A stretch of 64,000 nt of DNA from JAWKSY01 sp041402125 (GTDB lineage: Bacteria; Planctomycetota; GCA-002687715; DRQF01): the NCBI GenBank assembly GCA_041402125.1, contig JAWKSY010000001.1, forward strand, positions 375,650 through 439,649, in the 5' to 3' direction. Numbering within the stretch: the first letter of the stretch is position 1; every line of letters begins with the position of its first letter. The notes under the pieces were generated by a model. The model was not told the DNA's origin and did not search any database. It saw only the letters and a list, made by a program, of their open reading frames with translations. This document shows positions 8,601 through 18,257 of the stretch, piece after piece. The translations under genes and the position numbers were made by a program.

Positions 8601-8668
8601 GACCCCGGGGCCCGCGGACGGCCCGCCACCGCGCCTCGATCCCGGCGCCTCTCGACGGAGTTCCCGCG

Positions 8669-9142
8669 ATGACGATCCGAACCGCGACGGTCGACGACGT
8701 GCCCGCGATCCTCGCCGGCATCCGCGCCCTGGCCGACTACGAGAAGCTCTCCGACGCCGTCGTGGCGGACGAGGACGCGCTCGCCGCGACCCTCTTCGGC
8801 CCCCGCCCCTGCGCCGAGGTCCTCCTCGCCGAGGACGACGGCGCGGTCGCCGGTTTCGCCCTCTTCTTCGCGAACTACTCGACCTTCCTCGCCCGGCCGG
8901 GGCTCTACCTCGAGGACCTCTTCGTCCACCCGGAGTATCGCGGACGGGGACACGGCCTCGCACTGATGCGCGAGATCGCGCGGATCGCGCGGCAGCGCGG
9001 CTGCGGCCGCTTCGAGTGGTCGGTCCTCGACTGGAACGCGCCCGCGATCGACTTCTACCGCGCGATGGGCGCGCAGCCGATGTCGGACTGGACGGTCTTC
9101 CGGCTCGACGGCGAGGCGCTGGAGGCGCTGGCGGGGAGCTGA
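8669..9142 (+). CDS. GNAT family N-acetyltransferase (spermidine/spermine acetyltransferase-like)
   Basis: A 157-residue GNAT acetyltransferase. The acetyl-CoA pyrophosphate-binding loop is seen in VHPEYRGRGHGLALMREIA (motif A), and the C-terminal WNAPAIDFYRAMGA segment is typical of the family. An early LADYEKL segment followed by an acidic loop and LYLEDLFV resembles eukaryotic SSAT and bacterial diamine acetyltransferases, so a small polyamine-like substrate is plausible but unproven. The ATG at 8669 is the first start preceding the motif-complete domain. It lies 68 bases after the pseudouridine synthase and may be co-transcribed. Confidence 0.9.
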   Translation: MTIRTATVDDVPAILAGIRALADYEKLSDAVVADEDALAATLFGPRPCAEVLLAEDDGAVAGFALFFANYSTFLARPGLYLEDLFVHPEYRGRGHGLALMREIARIARQRGCGRFEWSVLDWNAPAIDFYRAMGAQPMSDWTVFRLDGEALEALAGS

Positions 9143-9229
9143 TTTGTCCGCCGTGTTTCCGCGCGGGAAGCGCGCGACGCCGCCCGCGGAAAGCGGGTAG
9201 GATCGCGGGAACCCCGGATGGAGACCACC

Positions 9230-10612
9230 ATGAGAATCAGGACCACCGCGTCGATCGCGCTGCTCGCCCTCGCCGGGCTGGGCACCGCGACGCACGCGCA
9301 GAAGAGCGACCCCGCGACCTTCCTCGCGCCCGTCCGCTTGAAGAGCGGCGACGCCTTCCTCGGCCAGGGCCGCCTCTACCCCTCCCCGACCGTCTTCGAC
9401 GTCGACGCCGACGGCGTGCCCGACGTCGTCATCGGTGACCTCATCGGCAAGATGACCGTCGCCCTCGGCTCCCGCGGCGAGGAGGGTCTCACCCTCGGCG
9501 CCTCGATGCCCATGAAGGCCCAGGACGGGAACGAGCTCCGCTTCCACAACTGGTGATGCATCGGCATGGGTTCACAGTTCGTGGACTTCAACGGCGACGG
9601 CTCCCTCGACATCGTCTCGGCCACCTTCGACGGCTCCCCTCACGTCTCCTACGGCAGCCCCCTCGGCTTCCGCGAGCCGGTCCGCCTGCTCGACACGCAG
9701 GGCCGGCGCCTGCTCATCTCCTCCATCTGGAACTACGAGACGGAAGCGCACGAGGACAAGGGCTGGGCGCTCCCCGACGGCAAGCCCGCCAATGATCGCT
9801 GCATCTCGGCGCTCGCCTTCGACTGGGACGCCGACGGCGACCTCGATCTCCTCCTCGGCAGCTACGAGATGGGCCGCCTCTTCCTGCAGATCAACGAGGG
9901 CAGCGACGCCGCCCCGAAGTTCAGCGGCATGAACGTCCCGGTCATGGCCGGCGATGAGCCCTTCGTCATCCCCCACAAGATGACCACACCCCGCCTCGTC
10001 GACTGGGACGGTGACGGCGACATGGACCTCGTCGCGGGCAGCTTCGGCGACTCCTACGGCGAGGGCGCCGGCGGCGGCGTCTACCTGAGCCTCAACGAGG
10101 GCAAGCCGGGCGCCCCGGCCTTCGGCCCCCTCCGGACGCTCATCGACATCAGCCGGAAGGGTGAGTCGGCGCCCACCCGCCCCGACGCCGGCCTCTACCC
10201 CGAGGTCGTCGACTGGGACGGCGACGGCGACCTCGACCTCATCGTCGGCGGCTACTCGATGTGGACGCCTCCCGCGCGCAAGCTCAGCGACGCCGAGAAG
10301 GCCGAGCTCGCCGAGCTCGACGCCCGGAAGGGCGAACTCGAATCCGCGCGCACCAAGGTCGTCACCGCCCGCGGCAAGGCCTACCAGGAGGCCACCGCCG
10401 GCCTCGACCCGAAGGACCGCGACGCGATGCGCAAGGCGCAGATGGAGGTCTTCCAGGCCTTCGCCGAGGCCTACCAGTCCGCCACCGCGGCCCTGAAGCC
10501 GGTCACCGACCGCATCGCCGAGCTCCGCCCCGCGCCCCAGCGTCAGACCTTCGTCTGGCTCTACGAGCGCGTCACCTCGGACGCTCCCGACTCCTCCGTC
10601 GGCCGCCGCTGA
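9230..10612 (+). CDS. Secreted FG-GAP/VCBS repeat protein with in-frame TGA (candidate selenoprotein)
   Basis: Reading through one in-frame TGA (9554-9556) gives a 460-residue protein. It has a signal peptide (MRIRTTASIALLALAGLGTA, then THAQ) and FG-GAP/VCBS-type repeats: DVDADGVPDVV, DFNGDGSLDIV, DWDADGDLDLL, DWDGDGDMDLV and DWDGDGDLDLI. A helical segment with many Ala and Glu residues (about 345-430) and a short tail follow. These repeats usually form calcium-binding beta-propeller blades on exported proteins. Codon usage and repeat periodicity continue unchanged across the TGA, which lies between HNW and CIGMG and would place Sec109 beside a Cys. The start at 9230 has a GGAG six bases upstream; ATG 9218 is the alternative. 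A nonsense error is the main competing explanation. Confidence 0.75.
9557..9588 (+). promoter_or_regulatory. Possible bacterial SECIS hairpin downstream of the in-frame TGA
   Basis: Immediately 3' of the TGA, GUUCAC (9570-9575) pairs with GUGGAC (9581-9586), extended by two G-U pairs, around the apical loop AGUUC. The loop carries G then U at its second and third positions. The loop G (9577) lies 20 bases after the TGA, close to the distance in E. coli fdhF. This fits the bacterial SECIS pattern but is a weak motif in GC-rich coding sequence. Confidence 0.4.
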
Positions 10613-10630
10613 TCGCGTCGATTCGATCCC

Positions 10631-10661
10631 GATCCCTCCGCCCCGACCGGGCGGAGGGATC
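10631..10661. terminator. Bidirectional hairpin between convergent genes
   Basis: A perfect 13-bp stem (GATCCCTCCGCCC with GGGCGGAGGGATC) and five-base loop lie in the 63-base gap between the FG-GAP gene and the convergent minus-strand gene. There is no T-run, but position and stability fit a shared terminator. Confidence 0.65.
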
Positions 10662-10675
10662 GGATCTCACGCGGA

Positions 10676-12976
10676 TCAGCTCCGCTTCGGCGTGACGACG
10701 GCCTTCCCGTCCTTCGGCGTCCAGTAGTCCGAGGTCCCCTTCCGGGGGGGACGTCGATCGCGGCAGGTCCGCCCGTCGTGGTCGAACGTCGTCTCGATCT
10801 CGAACGTCGCTCCGTCCTCCGGATCGGGCAGCGGAACGAAGCTCCCGAAGTCGGCGAGGTCGATCACGCGTGATCGCGCGTGAAGTCCGGGCGGCGCCGG
10901 GAAGATCGCGGTGCCGCGGGAGGTGTGGACGCGGACGAGGAGGAGGCCGTCACCGTCGCGGCTCGCGCTCGGGAGGACCATGCGACTCCCGCGGATCTCG
11001 TTCCAGCCCTGGTGACGCGGCAGCTCGGAGAGGCCGGGCGGCGCCGTGAACAGCGCGACGGAGACGATCTCGGTCGCCTCCGCGACGAAGTCGATCTCGA
11101 CGACGGAAAGCCCGGCCACCCGACCGAGGTCGACGCGGGCGACGCCCAGGTCGTCGAGGGTCGTGTTGTCGGGCGACAGACGGAACGGCTCGCCCCCGAA
11201 GAGCGAGACCTCGCCTCGCGGGTTCCAGTTGAAGACGAAGGCCTCGCCCCGCCGCTGGCCGTGAAAGGGCCGACCGTCGAGCCGCCCCTCGATCTTCCGG
11301 TCGGCGCCGAACATCTCGGCTCCCGCGAAGACGACGCGATTCATGGTCACGGTCGGCGCCGTGATCGAGGCGCGGCGCCCGTCTCCGACCTCGGCCAGCG
11401 CGCAGGGCACGCGGAAGATCCCGTCCTCCGCCGACGGCAGCCCGCGGAACTGCTGACGCCGCAACACGGCCTGGATCTCCTTCAACGGCAAGCGGAGGAG
11501 CACCTCGACCGGCGCCGGAGGCGCGGACGCGAAGCTCCAGATCAGTTCCCCGGTCGCCGCGTCGACCTCGCCCGGGCGCCAGGAATCGTAGGTCGCGTCC
11601 TCCCCGGCCGTCACGAGCGCCGCGTCGAAGCGGGGCCGTTCATCGCGACCGATGGCGGCGGCGCGAACGACGACGGCGCGGGCTCGAAGGCGGCGCAGCT
11701 CGTAGTCGTCTCCGGCGACGTGGCGGATCTCCTCGCGCGCCACGCGTTCGCTGATGCCCGCCCGGTTCAGCCAGTACGCCGACGCCTCGAGGAAGCGCGC
11801 GGGGAGCAGCGCGATGCCGCCGGGCTGCTCGATCTCACCGGAGTGGACCTCGGTCGAGATGGAGAACGACGTGATCGGATCTCCCGTCTCCTCCTCGCGC
11901 AGGTGCAACCGGATCATGGACTCGGGCAGATGGGCGTCGATGGGACCGGACCCTCCGAACTCGAACTCCTCCCCTCCGTCCTCGAGGCGGAGAGGAAGTG
12001 CGTCATAGCCGTACGCCGAAGGCCGATACGAGAGTCGGAAGCTCCCTTCCGGTCGCGCCTCGACCCAGATCTCGCCCCGATCGTCGGTTTGCGCCCAGCG
12101 GTGGTCGCGTTCCGCCGCCAGGGCGACCGTCCGGCCCGCGAGATCCGGCGTCGGTCGGCCCCGGAGCCGGACGACCCGACCGGCCTCGCCGAAGGGGCGC
12201 CAGCGAACGACGCGGCGCTCGCTATGAGCGAGGGCTTCGATCTCGAGCGGGGCCGGCACGGCGACCAGGCTCCCGACGGTCCTGAACTGGCTGCTGACGG
12301 TACAGGTCATCCCGCGCCCCGGCGCCACCCGGAACGACGCCGTCGCCCGTCCTTCCGCGCCCACCCAGACGCTCCTCCCCTCCACCATCTCCGTCGGTCC
12401 CGCCATTCCGAAGGCGGCCGTCGGAGTCGTGCCGTCGAACCCGTCGCGGAGGGACCAGAGGTAGACCTCCAGCGTCCCCCGCGCCCGGCCGGCCTCGATC
12501 TCGAGCACGATCTCGGCCTGCGGGTCGAGAACGACGGTGATCCGGTAGGTCGGATCGATCAGGCTCCTCGCGTTCACGACGCGCGAGGCGAAGCCGGGCG
12601 CCGAGATCCGCAGCGGTCCCTTCCTGACCTCGACCTCCTCGTCCGGCTCGAAGGCGACGCGGTCACCCTCGACGCGGCGCCCGACCTCCGGTTCCTCGCC
12701 GACGGACCACGAGAACTCCCGCAGGGGCGCGATCTCGGGGAGACGGGAGCGGACGACCAGTTCGAGCGGCTCTTCACCGCTCACCGGGGGCCTCCGGGCG
12801 GGCGTCACCGCGACCGCCCCGGGCGGCCGCCGGGCATCGCGCCCCGTCGACGACCCGGCGTCGGCCTCGACGCTCTCCTCGATCGCGTCCCCGTCCGACG
12901 TCGCGAGGACCCGATACCCCGCGAAGAGCCCGGCCAGGACGAGCAAGGCCAGCCAGACGAACGCCGTCGTCCGCAT
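10676..12976 (-). CDS. Large exported protein with N-terminal membrane anchor, function unknown
   Basis: A 766-residue protein with a single hydrophobic segment at about residues 5-22 (VWLALLVLAGLFAGYRVL), then a short acidic linker rich in Ser, Glu and Arg/Pro, then a long region with strongly beta-type alternation and no transmembrane segments. Stretches such as GRVVRLRGRPTPDLAGRTVALAAERD followed by TDDRGEIWVEA look like carboxypeptidase-regulatory or Big-type beta sandwich modules. I do not recognise a catalytic motif. The start at 12976 is preferred over the upstream ATG because GGAGAGGAG sits just before it. It is probably exported with the bulk outside the cytoplasm. Confidence 0.7.
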   Translation of the reverse strand: MRTTAFVWLALLVLAGLFAGYRVLATSDGDAIEESVEADAGSSTGRDARRPPGAVAVTPARRPPVSGEEPLELVVRSRLPEIAPLREFSWSVGEEPEVGRRVEGDRVAFEPDEEVEVRKGPLRISAPGFASRVVNARSLIDPTYRITVVLDPQAEIVLEIEAGRARGTLEVYLWSLRDGFDGTTPTAAFGMAGPTEMVEGRSVWVGAEGRATASFRVAPGRGMTCTVSSQFRTVGSLVAVPAPLEIEALAHSERRVVRWRPFGEAGRVVRLRGRPTPDLAGRTVALAAERDHRWAQTDDRGEIWVEARPEGSFRLSYRPSAYGYDALPLRLEDGGEEFEFGGSGPIDAHLPESMIRLHLREEETGDPITSFSISTEVHSGEIEQPGGIALLPARFLEASAYWLNRAGISERVAREEIRHVAGDDYELRRLRARAVVVRAAAIGRDERPRFDAALVTAGEDATYDSWRPGEVDAATGELIWSFASAPPAPVEVLLRLPLKEIQAVLRRQQFRGLPSAEDGIFRVPCALAEVGDGRRASITAPTVTMNRVVFAGAEMFGADRKIEGRLDGRPFHGQRRGEAFVFNWNPRGEVSLFGGEPFRLSPDNTTLDDLGVARVDLGRVAGLSVVEIDFVAEATEIVSVALFTAPPGLSELPRHQGWNEIRGSRMVLPSASRDGDGLLLVRVHTSRGTAIFPAPPGLHARSRVIDLADFGSFVPLPDPEDGATFEIETTFDHDGRTCRDRRPPRKGTSDYWTPKDGKAVVTPKRS

Positions 12977-13076
12977 GATCCACTCCTCTCCGCGCATGAT
13001 CTCGCCTCGGGCGAGCTTCGCATGCGCGGCGATCGATGTCACGCATCTCCGGCGAGGGAGGCGACCGACGGGCGGA

Positions 13077-13568
13077 TCAGAGCAGCGCGGCCTCGGCGTA
13101 GCCGACGTAGCGGGCGGCGGAGTCGAGGATGGCGGCGTACTCGGCGTCGGTGACGGAGCGGACGACGCGGCCGGGGGTGCCGACGACGAGGGAGCGCGGA
13201 GGGATGACCTTGCCCTGGGGGATCAGGGTGCCGGCGCCGATGATCGAACCCTCGCCGATGACGGAGCCGGGGAGGAGGATCGCCTTGATGCCGATGAGGC
13301 AGCGATCCTCGATGACGCGGCCGTGGATGACGGCGGCGTGTCCGATCGTGATCTCCGAGCCGATCGTGACGTCCTCGTCGTGCTGCGGGTGGATCATCGT
13401 GAGATCCTGCACGTTGGTGCGGTCGCCGATGGAGATCGCGGCGACGTCGGCGCGGATGACGGTGCCGTACCAGACCGAGACGTCGCGGCCGAGCGTGAGG
13501 GCGCCGACCAGCGTCGCGTTGTCGGCGACGAGGGCCGCGCCGTGACGGTAGAGGTGGGGCTGACGCAT
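13077..13568 (-). CDS. Gamma-class carbonic anhydrase-like hexapeptide-repeat protein
   Basis: A 163-residue left-handed beta-helix protein of the gamma-carbonic anhydrase/YrdA/PaaY group. Hexapeptide repeats of the [LIV]-G-x-x-x-x type run through most of the sequence (for example IGDRTN, IGSEIT, IGHAAV, IGEGSI). Histidines at the positions used for trimer-interface metal binding are present in MIHPQHD and TIGHAAVIHG. Carbonic anhydrase activity is often not demonstrable in this subgroup. The ATG at 13568 shares its A with the TGA of the preceding CPBP protease gene (TGATG), indicating translational coupling in the minus-strand array. Confidence 0.9.
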   Translation of the reverse strand: MRQPHLYRHGAALVADNATLVGALTLGRDVSVWYGTVIRADVAAISIGDRTNVQDLTMIHPQHDEDVTIGSEITIGHAAVIHGRVIEDRCLIGIKAILLPGSVIGEGSIIGAGTLIPQGKVIPPRSLVVGTPGRVVRSVTDAEYAAILDSAARYVGYAEAALL

Positions 13569-14362
13569 CACGGCGAGGACTCCTCGTAGAAGAAGGCCAG
13601 GTAGAGGAAGGTCGCGGCGTTGTGGACCACGTGGATCGCGATCGAGGTCCAGAGGGTGCGCGTGCGCTCGTAGGCGATGCCGAGGAGGGCGCCGAGACAG
13701 AGCACCTGCGGCCAGAGCGGCTGCGGGTGGACGAGCATGAAGACGAGCGCCGAGATGAGGAGGCTGGCCTCGGGGCCGGTATTCCGGCGGAGACCGCCCT
13801 GGAGGAGGCCGCGGAAGACGACCTCCTCGAAGATCGGCGTCGCGAGCACGAGCATGAAGAACTGCGCGAGCGGCACCGTCGTCCCCGCCGCCTCGGCGAC
13901 GCGACGGGCGCTCTCCTGCACCGGCTCCGGGTCGTGGAAGCGGCCGAGGAAGAGCATGAAGGGGAGGATCGCGCCGTAGAGGGCGAGGCCCCAGAGGACC
14001 GGACGGAAGCGTCGCGGGCGGTGGAGCCCGAGCGGGTTCTCGTCGGTGAGGAGCGCGCGAGAGACGACGGCGATCACGAGCGCGATGCCGAGCCGCTGCG
14101 CGCCGACGAGCGCGTAGAAGGGCGCCTCCGCCGCGCCCTGCTCGGGCGTGCGGATGAACCAGGGCTGGGCGATGAAGTAGGCGAGGAAGCCGGCGGCGAT
14201 CGACCAGCCGGCGAGCTCGGCCCGACCGAAGGTCGCGGTCTCGCGGGGGCCGCGCCGGATGAGCCAGGCCGCCAAGGCGAGGCCCAGCGCCGCCAGCCCG
14301 AGGTGTCCCCAGTCCGCGGCGTCGAAGCTCCAGGTTCGCGGAGACGCGAGGAAGGCGGTCAT
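13568..14362 (-). CDS. CPBP family intramembrane metalloprotease
   Basis: A 264-residue polytopic membrane protein of the CPBP (Rce1-like/CAAX protease) family. It has about seven predicted membrane helices. The first motif EEVVFRG gives the paired Glu and Arg; later motifs are a His in FMLVHPQP and HVVHN in the last helix region, which are the metal and catalytic positions of this family. Bacterial members process or modulate membrane or bacteriocin-related substrates; the target here is unknown. Its ATG overlaps the thiG stop and its stop overlaps the next gene. Confidence 0.88.
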   Translation of the reverse strand: MTAFLASPRTWSFDAADWGHLGLAALGLALAAWLIRRGPRETATFGRAELAGWSIAAGFLAYFIAQPWFIRTPEQGAAEAPFYALVGAQRLGIALVIAVVSRALLTDENPLGLHRPRRFRPVLWGLALYGAILPFMLFLGRFHDPEPVQESARRVAEAAGTTVPLAQFFMLVLATPIFEEVVFRGLLQGGLRRNTGPEASLLISALVFMLVHPQPLWPQVLCLGALLGIAYERTRTLWTSIAIHVVHNAATFLYLAFFYEESSP

Positions 14363-15152
14363 GAGCCGGGCGCGGCGCTCCCGATCACGCCCTCGGCGGG
14401 CGAGGAGGCGTTGGCGTAGAGCTTCTTCGGGATCCGGCCGGCGAAGAAGGCCCGGCGTCCCGCCTCGGTCGCGAGGCGCATCGCGGTCGCCATCGAGCGC
14501 GAGTCCTGCGCGAGGGCGACGGCGGTGTTGAGGAGGATGCCCTCCACGCCGAGCTCCATCGCGAGGACGACGTCCGACGCGGTGCCGACGCCGGCGTCGA
14601 TGATGATCGGGACGTCGACGGTCTCGAGGATGATCCGGATGTTGTTGGGGGTCAGGACGCCCTGGCCGGAACCGATCGGCGAGCCGGCCGGCATGACGCT
14701 CGCGACGCCGAGATCGGCGAGCCGGCGCGCCATGATCGTCCGAGGTGTAGGCGGAGACGGTGAAGCCTCCTTCACCAGGATCTCGGCCGCCTTACCGGCG
14801 TCTCGATGGGCTCGGGCAAGAACGTCTTCGGGTCGGCGAGGACCTCGACTTCACGAGGTCCGGTCGAGCACCTCGCGCGCGAGCCGACAGGTCCGCACCG
14901 CCTCGTCCGCGTTGAAGCAGAACGCGGTGTTCGGGAACAGCGTGTACCGCTTCCGGTCGATGGTTGAGGAAGCTCTCTCAGGAGGTGTCCGCGAAGTCCA
15001 CGCGGCGCACCGCAGGCGTAGACCGACCCTCGGTACCCGAGCTCGAGGCCAGTCGACCATCTCCTCGTTCGTCCGGTGCCGGTGCCGAGGAAGAGTCGCG
15101 GTGAACCCGGTGACCGAGCCAGGAGCGGCTCCTCGGCAGGATGCGTCATCAT
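14359..15152 (-). CDS. thiG: Thiazole synthase ThiG (interrupted by several frameshifts)
   Basis: Forms the thiazole phosphate moiety of thiamine from deoxyxylulose phosphate, dehydroglycine and ThiS thiocarboxylate. The C-terminal ~138 residues are intact in one frame and diagnostic, including GVASVMPAGSPIGSGQG, IIIDAGVGTASDV and GVEGILLNTAVA. N-terminal parts appear piecewise in the other frames (RLFLGTG, YTLFPNTAFCFNADEAVRT, VEVLADPKTFLPEP), so several single-base indels lie between about 14730 and 15120. Together they rebuild a normal-length ThiG, so sequence error is likelier than decay. The start at 15149 or 15152 overlaps the thiS stop, and the stop overlaps the CPBP gene. Confidence 0.9.
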
Positions 15153-15362
15153 CCTCCCCCGACGAAGGACACGTTTCGAGGCGGTCGCCGTCCTCGGACG
15201 AGCGAGGCGTAGTCGGCGCGGGGCACGACCACCGAGATTGCGTTCGGTGGCGATGCGGCGGTCGCCGAGGCCGAGCTCGGCGACGAGATCCTCGAGGGTC
15301 GAGCCGGCCGGGACCTCGCGGCGCTCGCCGTTGAGGGTGATCGGGATGCGGGCGCGCGTCAT
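15149..15362 (-). CDS. thiS: Sulfur carrier protein ThiS (frameshifted)
   Basis: Small ubiquitin-like sulfur carrier that is adenylated and thiocarboxylated at its C-terminal Gly and delivers sulfur to ThiG. The N-terminal half reads cleanly (ITLNGERREV, STLEDLVAELGLGDRRIATERN). The rest appears in shifted frames (VVVPRADYASLV, then EDGDRLE, then VSFVGGG before TGA), giving the diagnostic GG terminus after about two or three indels. The length, about 70 residues, is normal. The ATG at 15362 overlaps the stop of the upstream response regulator, and the stop overlaps thiG. Confidence 0.85.
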
Positions 15363-16757
15363 TCCTCTCCCTCCGGTTCCTCGTCGCCTTCCTCGCGGCC
15401 CCGGATCTTCTCGAGGCGGTACTGCAGCGTCCGCCGCGTCAGTCCGAGCGCCCGCGCGGTCCGCGAGACGTTCCCTTCGCAGCGGTCCAGCGCCATCATG
15501 ATGAACCGGCGCTCGAGTTCGTCCAGCAAGTCAGATCGCTGCGCAGGAGGTACTCGAGCACCTCCCGCGGCAACGTCGCGCCGGATCTCGCCGCCGAGGT
15601 GGAAGTCGGAGGGCAGGAGCACCTCGCCGGGGGCGAGGACGACCGCCGCGCTCCATGCCGAAAGTTCTCGAGCTCGCGCACGTTGCCCGGCCAGCCGTAG
15701 CTCGCGAGCTTCTCGACCACGGCGTCCTGCGACAGCGGACCGAGGTCGCGTCCGTGCTTCTCGCAAACCCGCCGCGGAGAATGCGAGGCAGGCAGGCCAG
15801 ATCTCCCGGGCGCGCGCGCAACGCGGGATCCGGATCGGGATGACGTTGAGGCGGTAGAAGAGATCCTCCCGGAGCTCCCCCTCACCATCTCCTCGAGTTC
15901 CAGTTCGTGGCCGCGACGGCCTGGACGTCGACCTTGATCGTCTCGTTGCCGCCGACGCGCTCGAACTCCCGCTCCTGCAGGACGCGAAGGAACTTCGACT
16001 GGAGGTGGAGCAGCGTATCTCGCCGGTCTCGTCCAGGAAGATCGTGCCGCCGTTCGCCTCCGAACTTGCCGAGGCGCCGGGCGACGGCCGCCCGGTGAAG
16101 AGATCCCGCCTCGTGTCCGAAGGCTCGCTCTCGAGGAGGTTCTCGGGGATCGCCGCGCAGTTCACCTTGACGTAGGGTCCGTCGCCGCGCAGGCTCGAGA
16201 GGTGCAGCGCGCGCGCGACCATCTCCTTGCCGGTGCCGCTCTCGCCGGTGACGAGCACCGTCGCCGAGCTCGCGGCGATGCGTCGATCGAGGCGAGGATC
16301 TCCACCATCGCGGGGGCGTGCGCGATGATGCGCGTCGCCCTCGAGGCCGGCCGATCCGCTCCTTGAGGCGCACGTTCTCGGACTCGAGCGTCCGCAGCTT
16401 CAGCGCCTTCTTGAGCTTGATGACGAGCTCGTCGGTGTCGACGGGCTTGGTGATGAAGTCGTGCACCCCGCGCTTCAACGCCTCGACGGCGGTGTCCAGC
16501 GCCCCGAACCCGGTGACGATGACGAAGAGGATGTCGGGGTGCTTCTCGCGGACGCGCTCGTAGAGGTCGAGGCCCGTCATCGACCCCATGCGGAAGTCCG
16601 AGATGATCGCGTCGGGGCAGCGCATCGCGACCTCCTCCAGGGCGGCGCGCGGCGAGTCGACCGCGGTGGCCTGGAAGCCCTCCATGGCGAGCACGCGCCG
16701 CAGGCCCTCGGCCTGGGAGCGTTCGTCGTCGACGATCAGGACGCGCGCGTTGATCAC
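15359..16757 (-). CDS. NtrC-type sigma-54-dependent response regulator (frameshifted)
   Basis: A two-component regulator with three parts. The receiver domain (about residues 1-120) is intact, with the acidic pair in VDDE, the phospho-acceptor Asp in AIISDFRMG and Lys in FITKPVD. The sigma-54 AAA+ domain shows GESGTGKE (Walker A), a GSLFTGA-like loop across a frameshift and NGGTIFLDETGEI. A C-terminal Fis-type HTH (NVSRTARALGLTRRTLQYRLEKI) follows. At least four indels lie between about 15500 and 16350. The likely start is a GTG at 16757. It lies 128 bases downstream of the sensor kinase gene, its presumed partner. The open frame that joins the kinase to this gene is a frameshift artefact. 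Confidence 0.9.
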
Positions 16758-16885
16758 GTCGGCGTTCTCACTCGCATTCGGATCGGGAGCCGGAGGGGCG
16801 CGGCGGAGGGCCCGCCGGCGGCATCCTAACAGGCGGCGCGACGAACGCCTTGCGGGCGGGAACTCGGCGGGAAAGAAATGCCGGC

Positions 16886-18257
16886 TCAGAACCGGCGGGA
16901 GCTCGGGGAGTCGACGACGACGCCGCCGCCGCCGCGAGGCGTGCGCTTCGAGATCCGACCGCCGTGGGCCTCGACGATCGTCTTCGCGGGTGAGGCCCAG
17001 GCCAGTCGCCGGCGGACCAGGTGACGAAGGAACTCGGTAGCCCATCGGAACGTTCCTCCTCCGCCTGCCGGCGTTCTCGACGCGACAGCGCACGCGGTCG
17101 CGGTCGCCCTCGACCGTGATGGCGATCTCGTGCGGGACGTCCGGGATCCGGGCCTCGAGGGCATTGCGGACGAGACAGCGCAGGACCTTCGCGAGCTTCG
17201 GGTGGTCCGCCCGGAGCCGGGCGTCCTCGCCCCGCTCGCGGACGACGGTGGCCGCGACGTCGTCGATCATCGGCGCGAGCTCGCGCAGGGTCGCGTCGAT
17301 CGCCTCGTCGAGGTCGACGTCGCTGAGCTCGATGTCCTTGAGCTGCGAGAAGTTGACGAAGTCGTCGATGACGCGACGGATCTTGGTCAGCTCCTCCTGG
17401 ACCCGCGCGAAATCCTCCGGGGCGGCCGGCTGCTGCCGCTCCTGCAGCTTCTCCAGGAACTGCACGTTGAGCGAGATCCCGTTGAGCGGGTTGCGGATCT
17501 CGTGGGCGATCCCCTCGGCGGCGCGACTCATCGCGTCGAGCCGGGCGCGGCGCTCCTGGTCGCGGAAGAGCAGGGCCTCCTGCCGCCGGCCGAGGAGGTA
17601 GACGAAGACGACGACGCCCCAGAGCATGAGCCAGTAGGCGAGGACGAGGATGAGGGCGTAGTCGCGTCCGGTGTCGGTGCTCGCCCGGAAGGAGGAGAGC
17701 TCGAGGTAGGTGCGGAAGCGGTAGCCCTTGGCTCGGAGTTCGGCCGGCGCCTCCTCGGGGACCTCGACCGGCCCCCAGATGCCGACCCGGATGAGGGCCC
17801 CCTCGGCCTCGACCCCGACGCGGATCCCGTCCGGGTCGCCGGCGTTCGGCTCGGGATAGCGCGCCAGCGAGCGCCCCACCCGGGCGACCACCCCGTCCGG
17901 GAAGGCCGACGCCGCTCCGGGCTCGATGATGCTGACCTCCTGCGCGAGGTAGACCGGGAGGGCGCCGCGGGTGTCGAGGACCTTCTTCTTGAAGTAGCCC
18001 GGGAAGTCGTGGACCCAGGCCCGCCCCGGGGAACCGGAGTAGGTCTCGACGAATTCCGCCATGACGTCCCGGAGCGCCGCCGCGAGGACCCCGCCGCGGA
18101 TCTCCCCCTGCCGCCGGAAGTACTCCTGCTCGCGCGTCTCGAGGTGATCCGTCCACAGGGTGACGAAGCCCAGCGCGAGGAGGCCGCTGAGGAGAGCGAC
18201 GGCACCGAGGCCGATGATCGTCACGGCCGGAGCGCGCCGCGGGCGGGGCTGGGACAT
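16886..18257 (-). CDS. Sensor histidine kinase (one or two frameshifts near the C-terminus)
   Basis: A membrane-bound histidine kinase of about 455 residues. The first membrane helix is at about 10-32, followed by a periplasmic sensor region of about 165 residues, a second helix at about 205-227 (LILVLAYWLMLWGVVVFVYL), and the kinase core. The H-box is GIAHEIRNPLNG, the N-box is CLVRNALEA, and the G-box TGLGLT with IVEAHGGRI is in the next frame, so an indel or two lies near 16990-17060. The intact end is SPSSRRF at 16886. It is the presumed partner of the NtrC-like regulator next to it; the signal is unknown. The domain order resembles NtrB/ZraS-type kinases without a recognisable PAS domain. 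Confidence 0.9.

Noticed and set aside
15882..18257. Apparent kinase-response regulator fusion protein
   Set aside because: It depends on a frameshift near 17050; the clean kinase end (SPSSRRF) and the separate regulator start show two genes.
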